Assembly (NCBI GenBank): GCA_963575745.1
Contig: CAUYUJ010018499.1
Span: 173,350 to 203,009, forward strand
Length of the DNA stretch: 29,660 nucleotides
Direction of reading: 5' to 3'
From: Prorocentrum cordatum
Lineage: Eukaryota > Sar > Dinophyceae > Prorocentrales > Prorocentraceae
A program made the position numbers and the translations under genes. Shown here piece after piece: positions 1-7,974 of this stretch. A model generated the notes under the pieces. That model searched no databases. It saw only the letters and a program-made list of their open reading frames with translations, and was not told where the DNA came from. How positions within the stretch are numbered: position 1 is the stretch's first letter; every line of letters starts with the position of its first letter.

Positions 1-23
1 CTACTACTACTACTACTATTGCA

Positions 24-70
<47 letters not shown>

Positions 71-155
71 GACTACTACTACTACTACTACTACTGCTAC
101 TACTACTGCTACGACTACTACAAAGACTACTACTACGGCTACGACGACGACGTCG
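1..155 (+). repeat. (CTA)n microsatellite, window edge
   Basis: An ACT/CTA triplet repeat runs from the window edge, with scattered interruptions (TTG, CGA, CTG) that become denser toward the right, where it drifts into CGA/CGG triplets. Triplet repeats lack stops in some frames, which creates a poly-leucine open frame here; I do not regard that frame as a gene. The repeat probably continues left of the window. Confidence 0.95.
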
Positions 156-600
156 ACTGGAAAGGTACGGACTTGTATTAGAATCCCTGCACGTACAGGC
201 ACGGGATTTCGGGGGAATGATCTAACCACTTAACAGCACGGCGAACCATGCTCGAAAAACAATTCGGCCGCCAACCCTGCAACTCATTGTTTAAGCCAGA
301 GGTTGGGGGGGGGAAGCTACAGATTTTAAGTCCTCCTGCGATTCTTGCACGCCCCCTCCCCGTCCGTCTAAGATTCGGCGTCGGGGTGTTGCCGGTCTCT
401 CCAGAACCGCGATAACCCTACAGCCATACCAGGACAGCCTGGTCCAAGGCTGGTCCTGGGCTCGACTCCCGACCGTGGCTCGCCGCTGCGGGGCCTCCAC
501 CACAACCGTCTTGCCAGCGCGCACGGCGTCCCGCAGCGGGCACCCTCGAGCGGGCTGGGCAACACTGTCTTCAGTCTGGGATGATGTGCGGGGAAGGTAA
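156..600. other. unassigned single-copy-like stretch
   Basis: This is moderately GC-rich sequence without an evident repeat, apart from a G run near 305. No domain was recognised in any frame. The minus-strand frame running through to about 1060 crosses the GA tract and the start of the E1 array, so it is better explained as chance. Confidence 0.5.
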
Positions 601-837
601 GGAAGCGAGAGAGAGAGAGAGAGGTAGAGATAAATAAATAGAGAAAGAGTAGAAGTAAGTGGGAGAGGGAAACAACAACTGCGAGAAAGAAAAAGCGGAA
701 TACACACGCGTATAATCATATATATATATATCGAGAGGGAGACAAACAAAAACACTGGGAAGGAAGAAAGCGGAGGAACAAGTTGGCGACTACAAAGAAA
801 GAGAGGGCGACAAAGAGAGAGGGAGAACAACAGAAAC
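600..837 (+). repeat. purine-rich (GA)n region with short (TA)n
   Basis: The plus strand is rich in GAGA, AAAGA and GGGAGA motifs, with a short TATATATATA run near 718-731. It directly precedes the left end of element E1. A similar GA-rich tract follows E1, so GA-rich DNA flanks this copy on both sides. Confidence 0.8.
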
Positions 838-1662
838 CGGGCGAAGGACTCAACCATATGCAGTTGTGAATACCGCAGTTGTAGGTATCGTCTTTGGTGA
901 AGCCCCTTTATAGGGCCACGAAGCGCTGTACCGGGCGGGGGAGACGCATCGGGCTTCGACGCTGGGACCGTCGGTGGAGCTCCCTGTGGGGCCAAGAAAC
1001 GTTGTACTGGGTGTGGGAAACGCATGCGGGCTGCGCCACTGGAACCTTCGGTGGAGCTCACTATGGGGCCACGACACGCAGTACCGGTTATGGGAAACGC
1101 ATGCGGACTGCGCCACTGGCACCTTCGTTGGACCTCCTTATGGGGCTACGAAGCGCTGTACTGGGTGTGGGAGACGCATGCGGGCTGCGCCACTGGGGCC
1201 TTCGGTAGGGCTCCCTATGGGGCCACGAAGCGTTGTACTGGGTGGGGGAAACGCATGCGGGCTGCGCCACTAGAGCCGTCGGTGGAGCCCCCAATGGTGC
1301 CACAAAACGCTGTACTGGGTGTGGGAGACGCATGCGGGCTGCGCGACTGGGACCTTCGGTGGAGCTCCCTGTGGGGCCACGAAACGTTGTACTGGGTGCG
1401 GGAGACGCATGCTGACTGCGCCACTGGCACCTTCGTTGGAGCTCCTTATGGGGCTACGAAGCGCTGTACTGGGTGTGGGAGACGCATGCGGGCTGCGCCA
1501 CTGGGGCCTTCGGTAGGGCTCCCCATGGGGCCACGAAGCGCTATACTGGGTGGGGGAACCGAGTGCGATGTGCGGATGAGGGAGGAGGGGGAGGAGGAAG
1601 GAAGGAGGGACGCGGCGCGCTGTTTCTTCAAAACGAGGGCCCGACGCCACAGGATTGTTGGG
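838..1662 (+). mobile_element. E1: copy of the satellite-carrying E element
   Basis: The left end (about 838-905) has the family signature GCGAAGGACTCAACCATATG. About nine 77-bp units follow (905-1560), each with variants of GGAGCTCCCTATGGGGCCAC and a GACGCATGCGGGCTGCGCCA core. A purine-rich link (1575-1612) leads to the right end (1613-1662), which carries TTCAAAACGAGG, CCACAGGATTG and TTGGG. Some stretches match units several positions away better than adjacent ones (for example 1106 and 1414, 308 bp apart, four units). Seventy-seven is not a multiple of three, so the overlapping open frames through the array shift frame at each unit and are not a conserved protein. The functional nature of the element is inferred. 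Confidence 0.75.
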
Positions 1663-1800
1663 AAAAGAGGAACAAAGAAAAGAGAGGGACATAAAGAAAG
1701 CAATCAAGAAAGGGAAAGAGAGAGAGAGAGAGAGACAACGAGAAAAAGAAAGAGAGAGAGAGAGAACGAGAGACATATACATACACGTAGCACCCCGCAA
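1663..1800 (+). repeat. (GA)n tract
   Basis: This tract is AAAGAGAGAG-type polypurine sequence directly right of E1, with two dense (GA)n cores near 1715-1735 and 1752-1768. No gene signal is visible. Confidence 0.85.
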
Positions 1801-1879
1801 TTGCGGATAAGAGTGAGGGGGCGGGCGCGGGCGACGCGGGCGTCGTCGAGCCGGCGGACCTCGTGGCCCCCACCTTCCC

Positions 1880-2265
1880 TGTCGATGGCGATCTCCTCCT
1901 CCTCCTCCTCCTCCTCCTCCTCGTCCTCCTCCTCGTCCTCGTCCTCATCGTCATCGTCATCCTCCTCCTCCTCGTCCTCCTCCCCCTCTTCTTCCTCGTC
2001 CTCCCTCTGCCCCCTCGTCCTTTCATCATCGTCCTCCCATTTTCGTCCTCCCCCTCATCGGCCTCCATCATCGTCCTCCCATTGTCGTCCATCATCATCA
2101 TCCTCCCCCTCCTCCCCCTCCTCGTCCTCCTCCTTCCCCTCCTCCCCCTCCTCCCCCTCCTCGTCCTCCTGCTCCTCCTCCTTTTCTCTCTCCACATTAT
2201 CCTTACATCCTCTCTTCTTCCGCGTTCTCCGCGTCCCCTGTTTACTCCTCCTGCCTCCCCCTCCT
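1880..2265 (+). repeat. (CTC)n / (CTCGTC)n polypyrimidine tract
   Basis: This is a long imperfect CTC/TCC repeat with interspersed GTC and ATC triplets and C4-5 runs. Both strands lack stops in several frames because of the triplet composition, giving Ser/Leu-rich or Arg-rich frames. It is a simple repeat rather than a coding region. Confidence 0.9.
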
Positions 2266-2439
2266 TTCCCAAGATAACTGCAACGCAGTCCTTTCTTCCA
2301 CTTTATGCTCCCCGCCTTCTCTGATCAAGGCAACTCGCCAGGGCAAAGTTGCTGGACGGGCTGGTGTGGATGCGCGGGGCTTGAAGAGGTCCTTGCGGGC
2401 TCAGACGGCATGCGAAAATCCGCCGCCGCGCTTGTGCGG

Positions 2440-2880
2440 CATTGGTTTGTTCAGTGAGCGTGGTTTAGGTCACGGGTGGGTCGCGGGCTCTCCACCTCCA
2501 CCTGGAAGGAATGCAAAAGCAGCCCGCCGCAGGCGCCAACAAAAATTGGTTTGTTCACTGAATGTGGTTTGGGTCGCGGGTGGGCCGCGGGTTCTCCACC
2601 GGGAACGAATGCAAAAGATGCCCGCCGCAGGCGCCGAAAAATGTAGTTTGTACCCTGAACGTGGTCGCGGATGGGCCGCGGGCTCTCCACCTGAAACGAA
2701 TGCAAAAGATGCCCGCCGCAGGCGCCGAAAAATGTGGTTTGTACCTTGAACGTGGTTTGGGTCGCGGGTTGGTCGCGAGTTGGTCACGGGGTGGGTCGCG
2801 GGCTCTCCACCTGGAAGGAATGCAAAAAAAGCCCGCCGCAGGCGCCGAAAATGGTGGTTTGTACCTTCAACGTGGTTTGG
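2440..2880 (+). repeat. ~91-120-bp tandem repeat, four copies
   Basis: Four copies share GCCCGCCGCAGGCGCC (core CGCCGC at 2525, 2623, 2714 and 2834) followed by a GGTTTGT..GAACGTGGTTTGGGTCGCGGG segment. Spacings are 98, 91 and 120 bp. The longer last unit contains extra GGTCGCGGG modules, so this array appears to grade into, and perhaps gave rise to, the 12-bp repeat on its right. Confidence 0.85.
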
Positions 2881-3165
2881 GTCGAAGGTGGGTCGCGGGT
2901 GGGTCGCGGGGTGGGTCGCGGTTGGGTCGCGGGTGGGTCGCGGGTGGGTCGCGGGTGGGTCGCGGGGTGTGTCGCGGGGTGGGTCGCGGGGTGGGTCGCG
3001 GGGTGGGTCGCGGGGTGGGTCGCGGGGTGGGTCGCGGGGTGGGTCGCGGGGTGGGTCGCGGGGTCGGTCGCGGGGGGGTCGCGGCTGGGTCGCGGGTGGG
3101 TCGCGGGGTGGGTCGCGGGTTGGGTCGCGGGTGGGTCGCGGGGCGGGTTGCGGGTGGGACGACGA
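2880..3165 (+). repeat. 12-bp minisatellite (GGGTGGGTCGCG)n
   Basis: About 23 units of GTCGCGGGGTGG or GTCGCGGGTGG lie head to tail. The 12-bp period preserves the reading frame, so most frames stay open through it, giving repetitive Gly/Arg/Trp/Val or Pro/Arg/Asp/Thr strings. Closely spaced G3 and G4 runs on the plus strand could form G-quadruplexes, which is inferred. Confidence 0.92.
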
Positions 3166-3194
3166 CAACAAACAACAACAACAACACACAACAG

Positions 3195-3254
<60 letters not shown>

Positions 3255-3256
3255 AA
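3166..3256 (+). repeat. (AAC)n microsatellite
   Basis: This is a near-perfect CAA/AAC triplet run of about 90 bp after a short imperfect lead-in. A second tract of the same orientation lies at 4030-4120. Confidence 0.95.
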
Positions 3257-4024
3257 ATTACTAGCACGTGGGGACACTCCGTTCTCACCAGTGCCAGGGT
3301 TTTCGTAGGAGGCGGGCAATACCCCCACTTTGTGGGGGGGCCGGTTCAAGCTCTACCAAATTTCCAAACGACTCTTCGCCACCACCCACACCCAGCTTCC
3401 CGCCCTATGACGTTCGGACACTTCACTTCGTGGCATGCGGACGACCGTGGCTACTATTCAGGGCCCCGCGGCCGACGACGACGGCGTGCGCGCGCGAAGA
3501 AAAAACGAATGTGTCCCGCATGGTATTATTTGACAGGGATGATGGCCCTGGCAGGTGCGCAACCGTTGTTGGAGAAGTTCGAAGCACGTGAAAAAGTTGC
3601 TCGCAAAAGCCCGTATGACAGAAATTATTAAAAAGTGTTGGGTTTCCTACAAATCCGCAAGAGCGCGCGGGATGAAATTTTGAGAATTTTTGTTTGAAAA
3701 ACCATTGGTTTTTTGATGCTTTTATGTTTAAATCGCTACGAAAACTAAGGTTTTGGAAGGATTTCGTCTTGCGCGCGCGAATGTCCACTTTACTTCTTTT
3801 TTTGCAAGGGATTCTTGAAGTTTGGTTATGTCAGAACAAGAAATGTCCACTTTAGCTCATTTTTTGCAAGGGAAAACCGATCGTAACAACACAACCGGAT
3901 CCGGACTCCCCCGTTTTGCCTGAGACGTCCTCACGAAAATGATGAAAATGAGGCTGCGGCCTAGGCGCGGCGGGGGGGTCGTGCACCAGGGGCCCCAGCA
4001 ATAATTATTCTTTAGAAGTAATAA
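3257..4024. other. spacer between two AAC tracts
   Basis: No gene was recognised. The region holds a weak foldback (3655-3785) and a direct duplication of an AATGTCCACTTTA..TTTTTTGCAAGGG segment at about 3779 and 3841, 61-62 bp apart. The part from 3620 to 3900 is clearly more AT-rich than the rest of the window. Open frames of 107-121 codons are present but show no recognisable domain. Confidence 0.55.
3655..3785. repeat. weak foldback (inverted repeat)
   Basis: A GCGCGCGGGATGAAAT segment near 3663 is answered in inverse orientation by ATTTCGTCTTGCGCGC near 3760-3776 (13 of 16 match). The sequence between is AT-rich and could extend the stem imperfectly. It has the same size class as the stronger foldbacks further right. 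Confidence 0.45.
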
Positions 4025-4029
4025 TGTTC

Positions 4030-4038
4030 AACAACAAT

Positions 4039-4109
<71 letters not shown>

Positions 4110-4120
4110 ACAACAACAAC
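4030..4120 (+). repeat. (AAC)n microsatellite, second tract
   Basis: This is a CAA/AAC triplet run with a small AAT interruption at its start. It has the same motif and strand as the tract at 3166-3256, and the two bracket about 770 bp. Confidence 0.95.
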
Positions 4121-4179
4121 GAGACTCCGCACCGCGGAATCCCACGTCAGCCACGCACCCAGGGACAGTGAATGACCGT

Positions 4180-4360
4180 TCGGCCCCCTCACTCTGACGT
4201 AGAGCGCGAGAACCAGAGAGATATAGACAACAGTGAGTGTGTGTGTACGAGAGCTAGAGGGAGACACATGTCTGTACTGACTAAGCGTGTTTTGCTCAGG
4301 GCGCGAGACAGAGAGAGAGACAGAGAGACAGAAAGAGTGAAACCAAAGATATTAGAACCT
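4180..4360 (+). repeat. GA-rich / GAGACA tract
   Basis: The plus strand is enriched in GAGA, GTGTGT and GACAGAGAGAGA motifs (core at 4310-4340). It lies immediately before the left end of E5, as the GA-rich tract at 600-837 does before E1. Confidence 0.7.
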
Positions 4361-5354
4361 GTTCCTGGATACGGACCAGAAGATGCAGTCGTGCGTGCCA
4401 CCGGTGGAGCTCCCTGTTGGCCATGCGAGGGGCGCGCCGAAGGGGGGGCGGGGAGATCCCGTGAGTCTTAGGTGGAGCTGCCCGTGGGGAAGCGAGGCGT
4501 GCGAGGGAGGCGACGGAGTGGGCGGGGGGGGCCCGTCCGTCGCCACCCACGGAGGCCGCAGGCGAGATGCCCTTTGCGCTGAAGAGGGCGGGGAAACACC
4601 ATGCGTCTGCTCCCGCCGACGCCGTGCGTGGAGGTCCCTCCGGGGCTACGGAGCGTGCGAGGCGTGCGCCGAATTGGGCGGGGGGGCTCCACGCATCTGC
4701 GCCCGAAGAGACCGCCAGTGGAGCTCCGCATGGGGCCACGAAAAGTTTGAGGGGTGAGCCGAGGTGGGCGGGGGGGCAGCATGCGGCTGCGCCCGCTGTG
4801 ACCGTGATGTGCGTGCGGAGGGCAGAGGCAGGAAGGGGAGGGAAGGTGGGTCAGAGGGAAGATGGTGATGGTGATTGTGATGCTGATGGTGCTGATATTT
4901 GAATAAATGTGGATATGAGAATAAGGAAGATGGTAATGATGATGATGAGGATGATGATGATGCTGCTGATGATGATGATGATGATGGTGCTGATAATGAT
5001 GATGAGGAACATGATGATGATGATGGTGGTGATGGTGATGATGATTGTTATGATGATGCTGCTGATGATGATGATGGTGATGGTGGTGCTGATGATGATG
5101 GTGTTGATGGTGATGATGATGATGATGTTCACGATGATGATGATGGTGATGATGATGATGATGATGATGATGATGAGGCTGATGCTGATGCTGATGCTGA
5201 TGATGCTAATGATAATGAGAATGATGATCACGACCATGACATGCGGAGGGCAGAAGCAATCATGGGTGGAGGAAGGAGGGGGAGTGGGATGGGATGAGAC
5301 ACGGGGCGTGGCAGATTCAAAGCGAGTGCCCAAACTCAGGACAAGATGGTTGTG
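4361..5354 (+). mobile_element. E5: diverged copy of the E element
   Basis: The left end is degenerate (GGACCAGAAGATGCAG replaces the usual signature) but runs into GGTGGAGCTCCCTG as in other copies. About four or five units of the longer variant follow (roughly 85-90 bp, containing GTGCGAGGCGTGCGCC and GGGCGGGGGG) to about 4810. A large GAT block occupies 4860-5232. The right end is a diverged version of the family end: GAGACACGGGGCGTGGCAGA, then TTCAAAGCGAG, then CCCAAACTCAGGACAAGATG (5294-5350). The assignment rests on this ordered set of matches rather than on one strong match. Confidence 0.6.
4860..5232 (+). repeat. (GAT)n microsatellite inside E5
   Basis: GATGATGATG repeats with GGT, GCT and GAC variants run for about 370 bp. 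The resulting frames encode Asp/Met or Ile runs and are spurious. A much shorter GAT block occupies the same relative position in E4 (about 15210-15275), so it seems to be an expanded component of the element. Confidence 0.92.
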
Positions 5355-5363
5355 AACAACTAG

Positions 5364-6160
5364 CCTGGCGAAGGACCCAACCCTGTGCAACCTCGAGGAT
5401 CTCAGGATACCATCTCTTCATAGGTGTCGAGCCGCGATGGGGATGGTTCCTGGAGCAGGGCGGAGGCGCCATGCGGACCCTGCGCCTGCTGGGGCCAATA
5501 GAGCTCCCTGTGGGGCCACGAGACATGTGAGGGTTGTGCCGAAACGGGCGTAAGCACGCATGCAAGCCCCATAGCGAGCTCCACCGAAGGCCCCAGTGCC
5601 GCCGCCCGCATGCGTCACGCACGCCCATTTCGGCACACCCCTCACACGTTTCGTGGCCCCATCGGCAGCTCCATCGAAGGCCCCAGTGCCGCCGCCCGCA
5701 TACTTCACGCACGCCCATTTCGGCACACCCCTCACACGTTTCGTGGCCCCATATGGAGCTCCACCGAAGGCCCCAGTGCCACCGCCGGCATGCGTTGCGC
5801 ACGCCCACATGGTGCCACGCAGCGTGTGAAGCGGGTGCCAAAATGAGTGTGGGCATACATGCAGCGCCTTGCGCGAATCTCCCTGCAGGGACGCGAAACG
5901 TGTGAGGGACGTGCCGAAATAGAAGCGGGCACACATGCAACACTTGCCAATGCGGCCTCCGATGGAGCGCCCCACGAAGCCACGAGACGTGTGAGGATGT
6001 GCTGGAATAAGCGCGGGCGCGCAGGCAACATTTGCCACCGGGGCCTGGGGTGTAGCCCCCTGTGGGGCCACGAAACATGTGAGTGTGCCGAAGTGGATCT
6101 GCGGAGGGCAGGGGCAAGGAGGGTAGGGGGCAAAGGGAGGTGAGACGCGCGGCGCTGGAA
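5364..6160 (+). mobile_element. E6: rearranged copy of the E element
   Basis: The copy begins about 10 bp after the end of E5 with GGCGAAGGACCCAACC, the family left signature. Units are of the ~90-bp variant (for example anchors 90 bp apart within 5640-5760). Units at 5497-5566 and after about 5809 read in the plus direction, but those at 5567-5808 read in the minus direction, so a block of nearly three units is inverted. The right part (6100-6155) keeps the purine-rich link and GTGAGACGCG..GGCGCT, but the terminal CCACAGGAT..TTGGG is not recognisable. Confidence 0.6.
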
Positions 6161-6480
6161 GGAGTACGGCGGCGCCCCCGACATCATCGTGCAACAATGC
6201 ACCAAGCCATTTTCTTTCATCGTTCGAAAAATCAGTGAGACATCTTCCTGGAGTCCAGCCCCGACGGTACGGACATGACCAAAACTCCTACGTAGCGCGT
6301 GTCCACACCAAATTCACTCTTCCATTCGTTTCCAGGCGATTTAGCAATCGACCATGAAGGCGACAGGGCAAGAAATGCTGAGGAGACCATCCGAAGAAAC
6401 GATGACGCAACACCATCAAGCGTGGCTCGCACTTCCATTGAGCAGGGACCGACCGTCCCGGCATTCCTATAGTCCTACCA
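6161..6480 (-). other. unassigned; faint RING-like reading on minus strand
   Basis: No gene can be supported. On the minus strand, around 6348-6437, one frame contains FLPCRLHGRLLNRLE, which loosely resembles the LPCxHxFHxxCxxxW segment of RING-type zinc fingers but lacks most of the metal-binding Cys and His residues. If the likeness is not chance, it is a decayed relic. The stretch is less repetitive than its surroundings. Confidence 0.25.
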
Positions 6481-6484
6481 CGAA

Positions 6485-6625
6485 ATGTTCTTAGAACCCA
6501 GAAATGTTCTAAGAACAACAAACAATGTTCTTAGAACATAAACCCGATGTGTTAAAACGAGACAGTCCCGGCCAGAAATACTCTAGGAACATCTCGTGCA
6601 GACCACAAAAAGATCTTAGAACATT
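6485..6625. repeat. cluster of TTCTTAGAA palindromes
   Basis: Short palindromes occur at 6485-6497 (ATGTTCTTAGAAC), 6504-6516 (ATGTTCTAAGAAC), 6525-6539 (ATGTTCTTAGAACAT) and 6612-6624 (GATCTTAGAACAT), with a degenerate one at about 6580. The TTCTTAGAA core also occurs inside the foldback at 25661-25801. Function is unknown. Confidence 0.7.
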
Positions 6626-6709
6626 GCTTGGTGGGGCTATAGGCGAGCCGGGACGCTTCGCCACTGCTTGATGCCAACGGTAGCCATGGCAGCCCCCCGA
6701 CCAGCAAGA

Positions 6710-6894
6710 CCGGACATCGGGCGCGCCGGCTGTGTCGTTCACGTCGGGCACGCCGTGCCTGAGCAGCGACAGCACGACGTCCTCGACGCACGAGATGCAG
6801 GCAGCGCCGAGCACCGAGACGCCGTCGGCGCTCCTGGCAGAGGTGCTGGCTCCCCGCTCCATCAGCAGCCTGGCGGGAGGGCGTCCCGGTCTCC
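6710..6894 (-). CDS. ankyrin-repeat-like exon, partial
   Basis: The minus-strand translation contains about one and a half ankyrin-type repeats: ARLLMERGAS (end of one repeat), then DGVSVLGAACISCVEDVV followed by LSLLRHGVPDVND. The spacing of D-G, A-A, V-x-x-LL and the G-x-x-D-V-N turn fits the 33-residue ankyrin consensus, with Val-Leu-Gly where TPLH is usual. Ankyrin repeats act as protein-protein binding scaffolds and do not define a function alone. The exon is proposed to start at 6894, because a pyrimidine-rich stretch ending CTGCAG (6895-6900) is a plausible splice acceptor. The downstream boundary is uncertain, and the likeness ends near 6710. Neither a start codon nor a complete gene is visible, so it could be an exon of a longer gene or a pseudogene fragment. 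Confidence 0.45.
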
Positions 6895-6906
6895 CTGCAG
6901 TGGAGG

Positions 6907-6931
6907 CGTATAGTGAGGACGGGTGGGAAGG
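6907..6931 (-). repeat. 25-bp partial copy of the 173-bp repeat end
   Basis: This segment matches the terminal 25 bp of the 173-bp dispersed repeat (24 of 25 identical to the copy at 18913). On the minus strand it lies just before the CTGCAG acceptor-like site of the ankyrin-like exon. It may be the 3' end of another intron of the same family. Confidence 0.6.
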
Positions 6932-7031
6932 GGGGCCGCCGTGGCCGAGCGTCTTCGTGGTCGGCCCGCCCCTCGGTCCGAAGAAGAGTTCGCAGTTGCT
7001 CGCTCCCCGCGTGCTGCAGGCACAATGACAG

Positions 7032-7204
7032 CGTATCGTGAGGACGGGTGGTAAGGACGCGAGACCCTTGGAGGCCGAGGTTGGGATCTGTTGGGCGGCG
7101 GCCTGAGAGGCTGGCCAGGGGAAGCAGCAGAGGACGGGCCGCAGAGGCAAGGACACAAGGGTACCCTAGACAAGGCGCGCGTCCTTACTGTGCGCGTTGA
7201 CTGT
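7032..7204 (-). repeat. 173-bp dispersed repeat copy A (introner candidate)
   Basis: This copy matches 18913-19085 over 173 bp with 11 differences and no gaps by my count, in the same orientation. Read on the minus strand it contains GTAAGGACGCGCGCC (splice-donor-like GTAAGG at 7188-7183). A CCTGCAG acceptor-like site (ending at 7014) lies about 18 bp beyond the repeat. The implied intron 7014-7188 would be about 175 bp. It lies upstream of the ankyrin-like exon on that strand. The intron role is inferred; the repeat identity is directly visible. Confidence 0.6.
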
Positions 7205-7530
7205 ACCTTTGGATGCCAAGAGAGCTCCGCCCCAGACGATGCTTCGTCGCGCCGTCTGTACAGGGTGAGGCAACGAACAAAAACCACTTGCAGGGGCGTT
7301 CAAGTTCTGGAGCCTCAGTGTAGTCATGGAAGAGTCTGCTCAACGCGGTCGGCAAATCAGGTAGGCGCTCCGCATGGTACGCCACCGTGCAACGAGGCAC
7401 TGAGTCGAGTGTCCTCAGGTCCCATCGGGCTCTCTGTGTTGAGCTTTGTGCAGTTGAAGGGCCCAGGCCCCCAATTCTTGGACATCTTGGGCAGATCCGG
7501 CCGCCTCGTTGCGGAATTTGTCCAGTCAGG
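7205..7530. other. unassigned
   Basis: I see no repeat and no recognisable domain. Open frames of 90-158 codons exist on both strands. On the minus strand this would lie upstream of copy A and could hold an exon of the ankyrin-like gene, but nothing in the translation confirms it. Confidence 0.35.
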
Positions 7531-7865
7531 AGGGCTCCAACACTGCCCATGACGGCTTCGAGAAGGCCCAAGAGGCCGCCAAGACGAAGACGCCCCAAGA
7601 TGGCTACCAGAGGACTCCCAAGAGGGCCCCCACACGCTAAACCGACTGTGTTTCTAAACAAGTTTCGTGTTCTGGTCTTTTCGGTTCTCAGACCACTGAT
7701 GACGGCCCAAGAGATTCCCGATATCTCCCCAAGACGGCCTTACATGTGATCAAGAGGGTCCGAAGACGGCCCAAGAAAGCCCCGAGTCTGCTCAAAAGAG
7801 CCCGAAGACTGCTCCTAAAAGGCCCCCAAGACGGCCCCGAGAGGGGCCTAAGAGGGGGACCCCGA
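7530..7865 (+). repeat. degenerate GGCCCAAGA / GGCCCCCAAGACGG repeat
   Basis: Irregularly spaced variants of GGCCCAAGA, GCCCCCAAGACGGCC and GAAGACGGCCCAAGA recur throughout. The pattern is too diverged to give a clean period, but it is clearly non-random. Confidence 0.65.
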
Positions 7866-7974
7866 ACTGAAATCAGGTCGTGCGTTTCCTCCTACAGGCG
7901 GATTTTGGGCGACTAAAAAAGAATCAACACTACGCAACATAATATTAGACATCGTCCCCAATTTGTGTTTTCCC

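Noticed and set aside
1024-2277. 417-codon plus-strand open frame
   Set aside because: It joins the 77-bp E1 array, the GA tract and the CTC tract. The 77-bp period shifts frame each unit, so no constant protein repeat is encoded.
4899-5297. Poly-Asp or poly-Met/Ile open frames
   Set aside because: Direct products of the (GAT)n block in E5.
6485-6539. Steroid-receptor-type response elements
   Set aside because: The half-sites are in the reverse arrangement (TGTTCT then AGAACA with one base between, not AGAACA-n3-TGTTCT), and nothing links them to a promoter.
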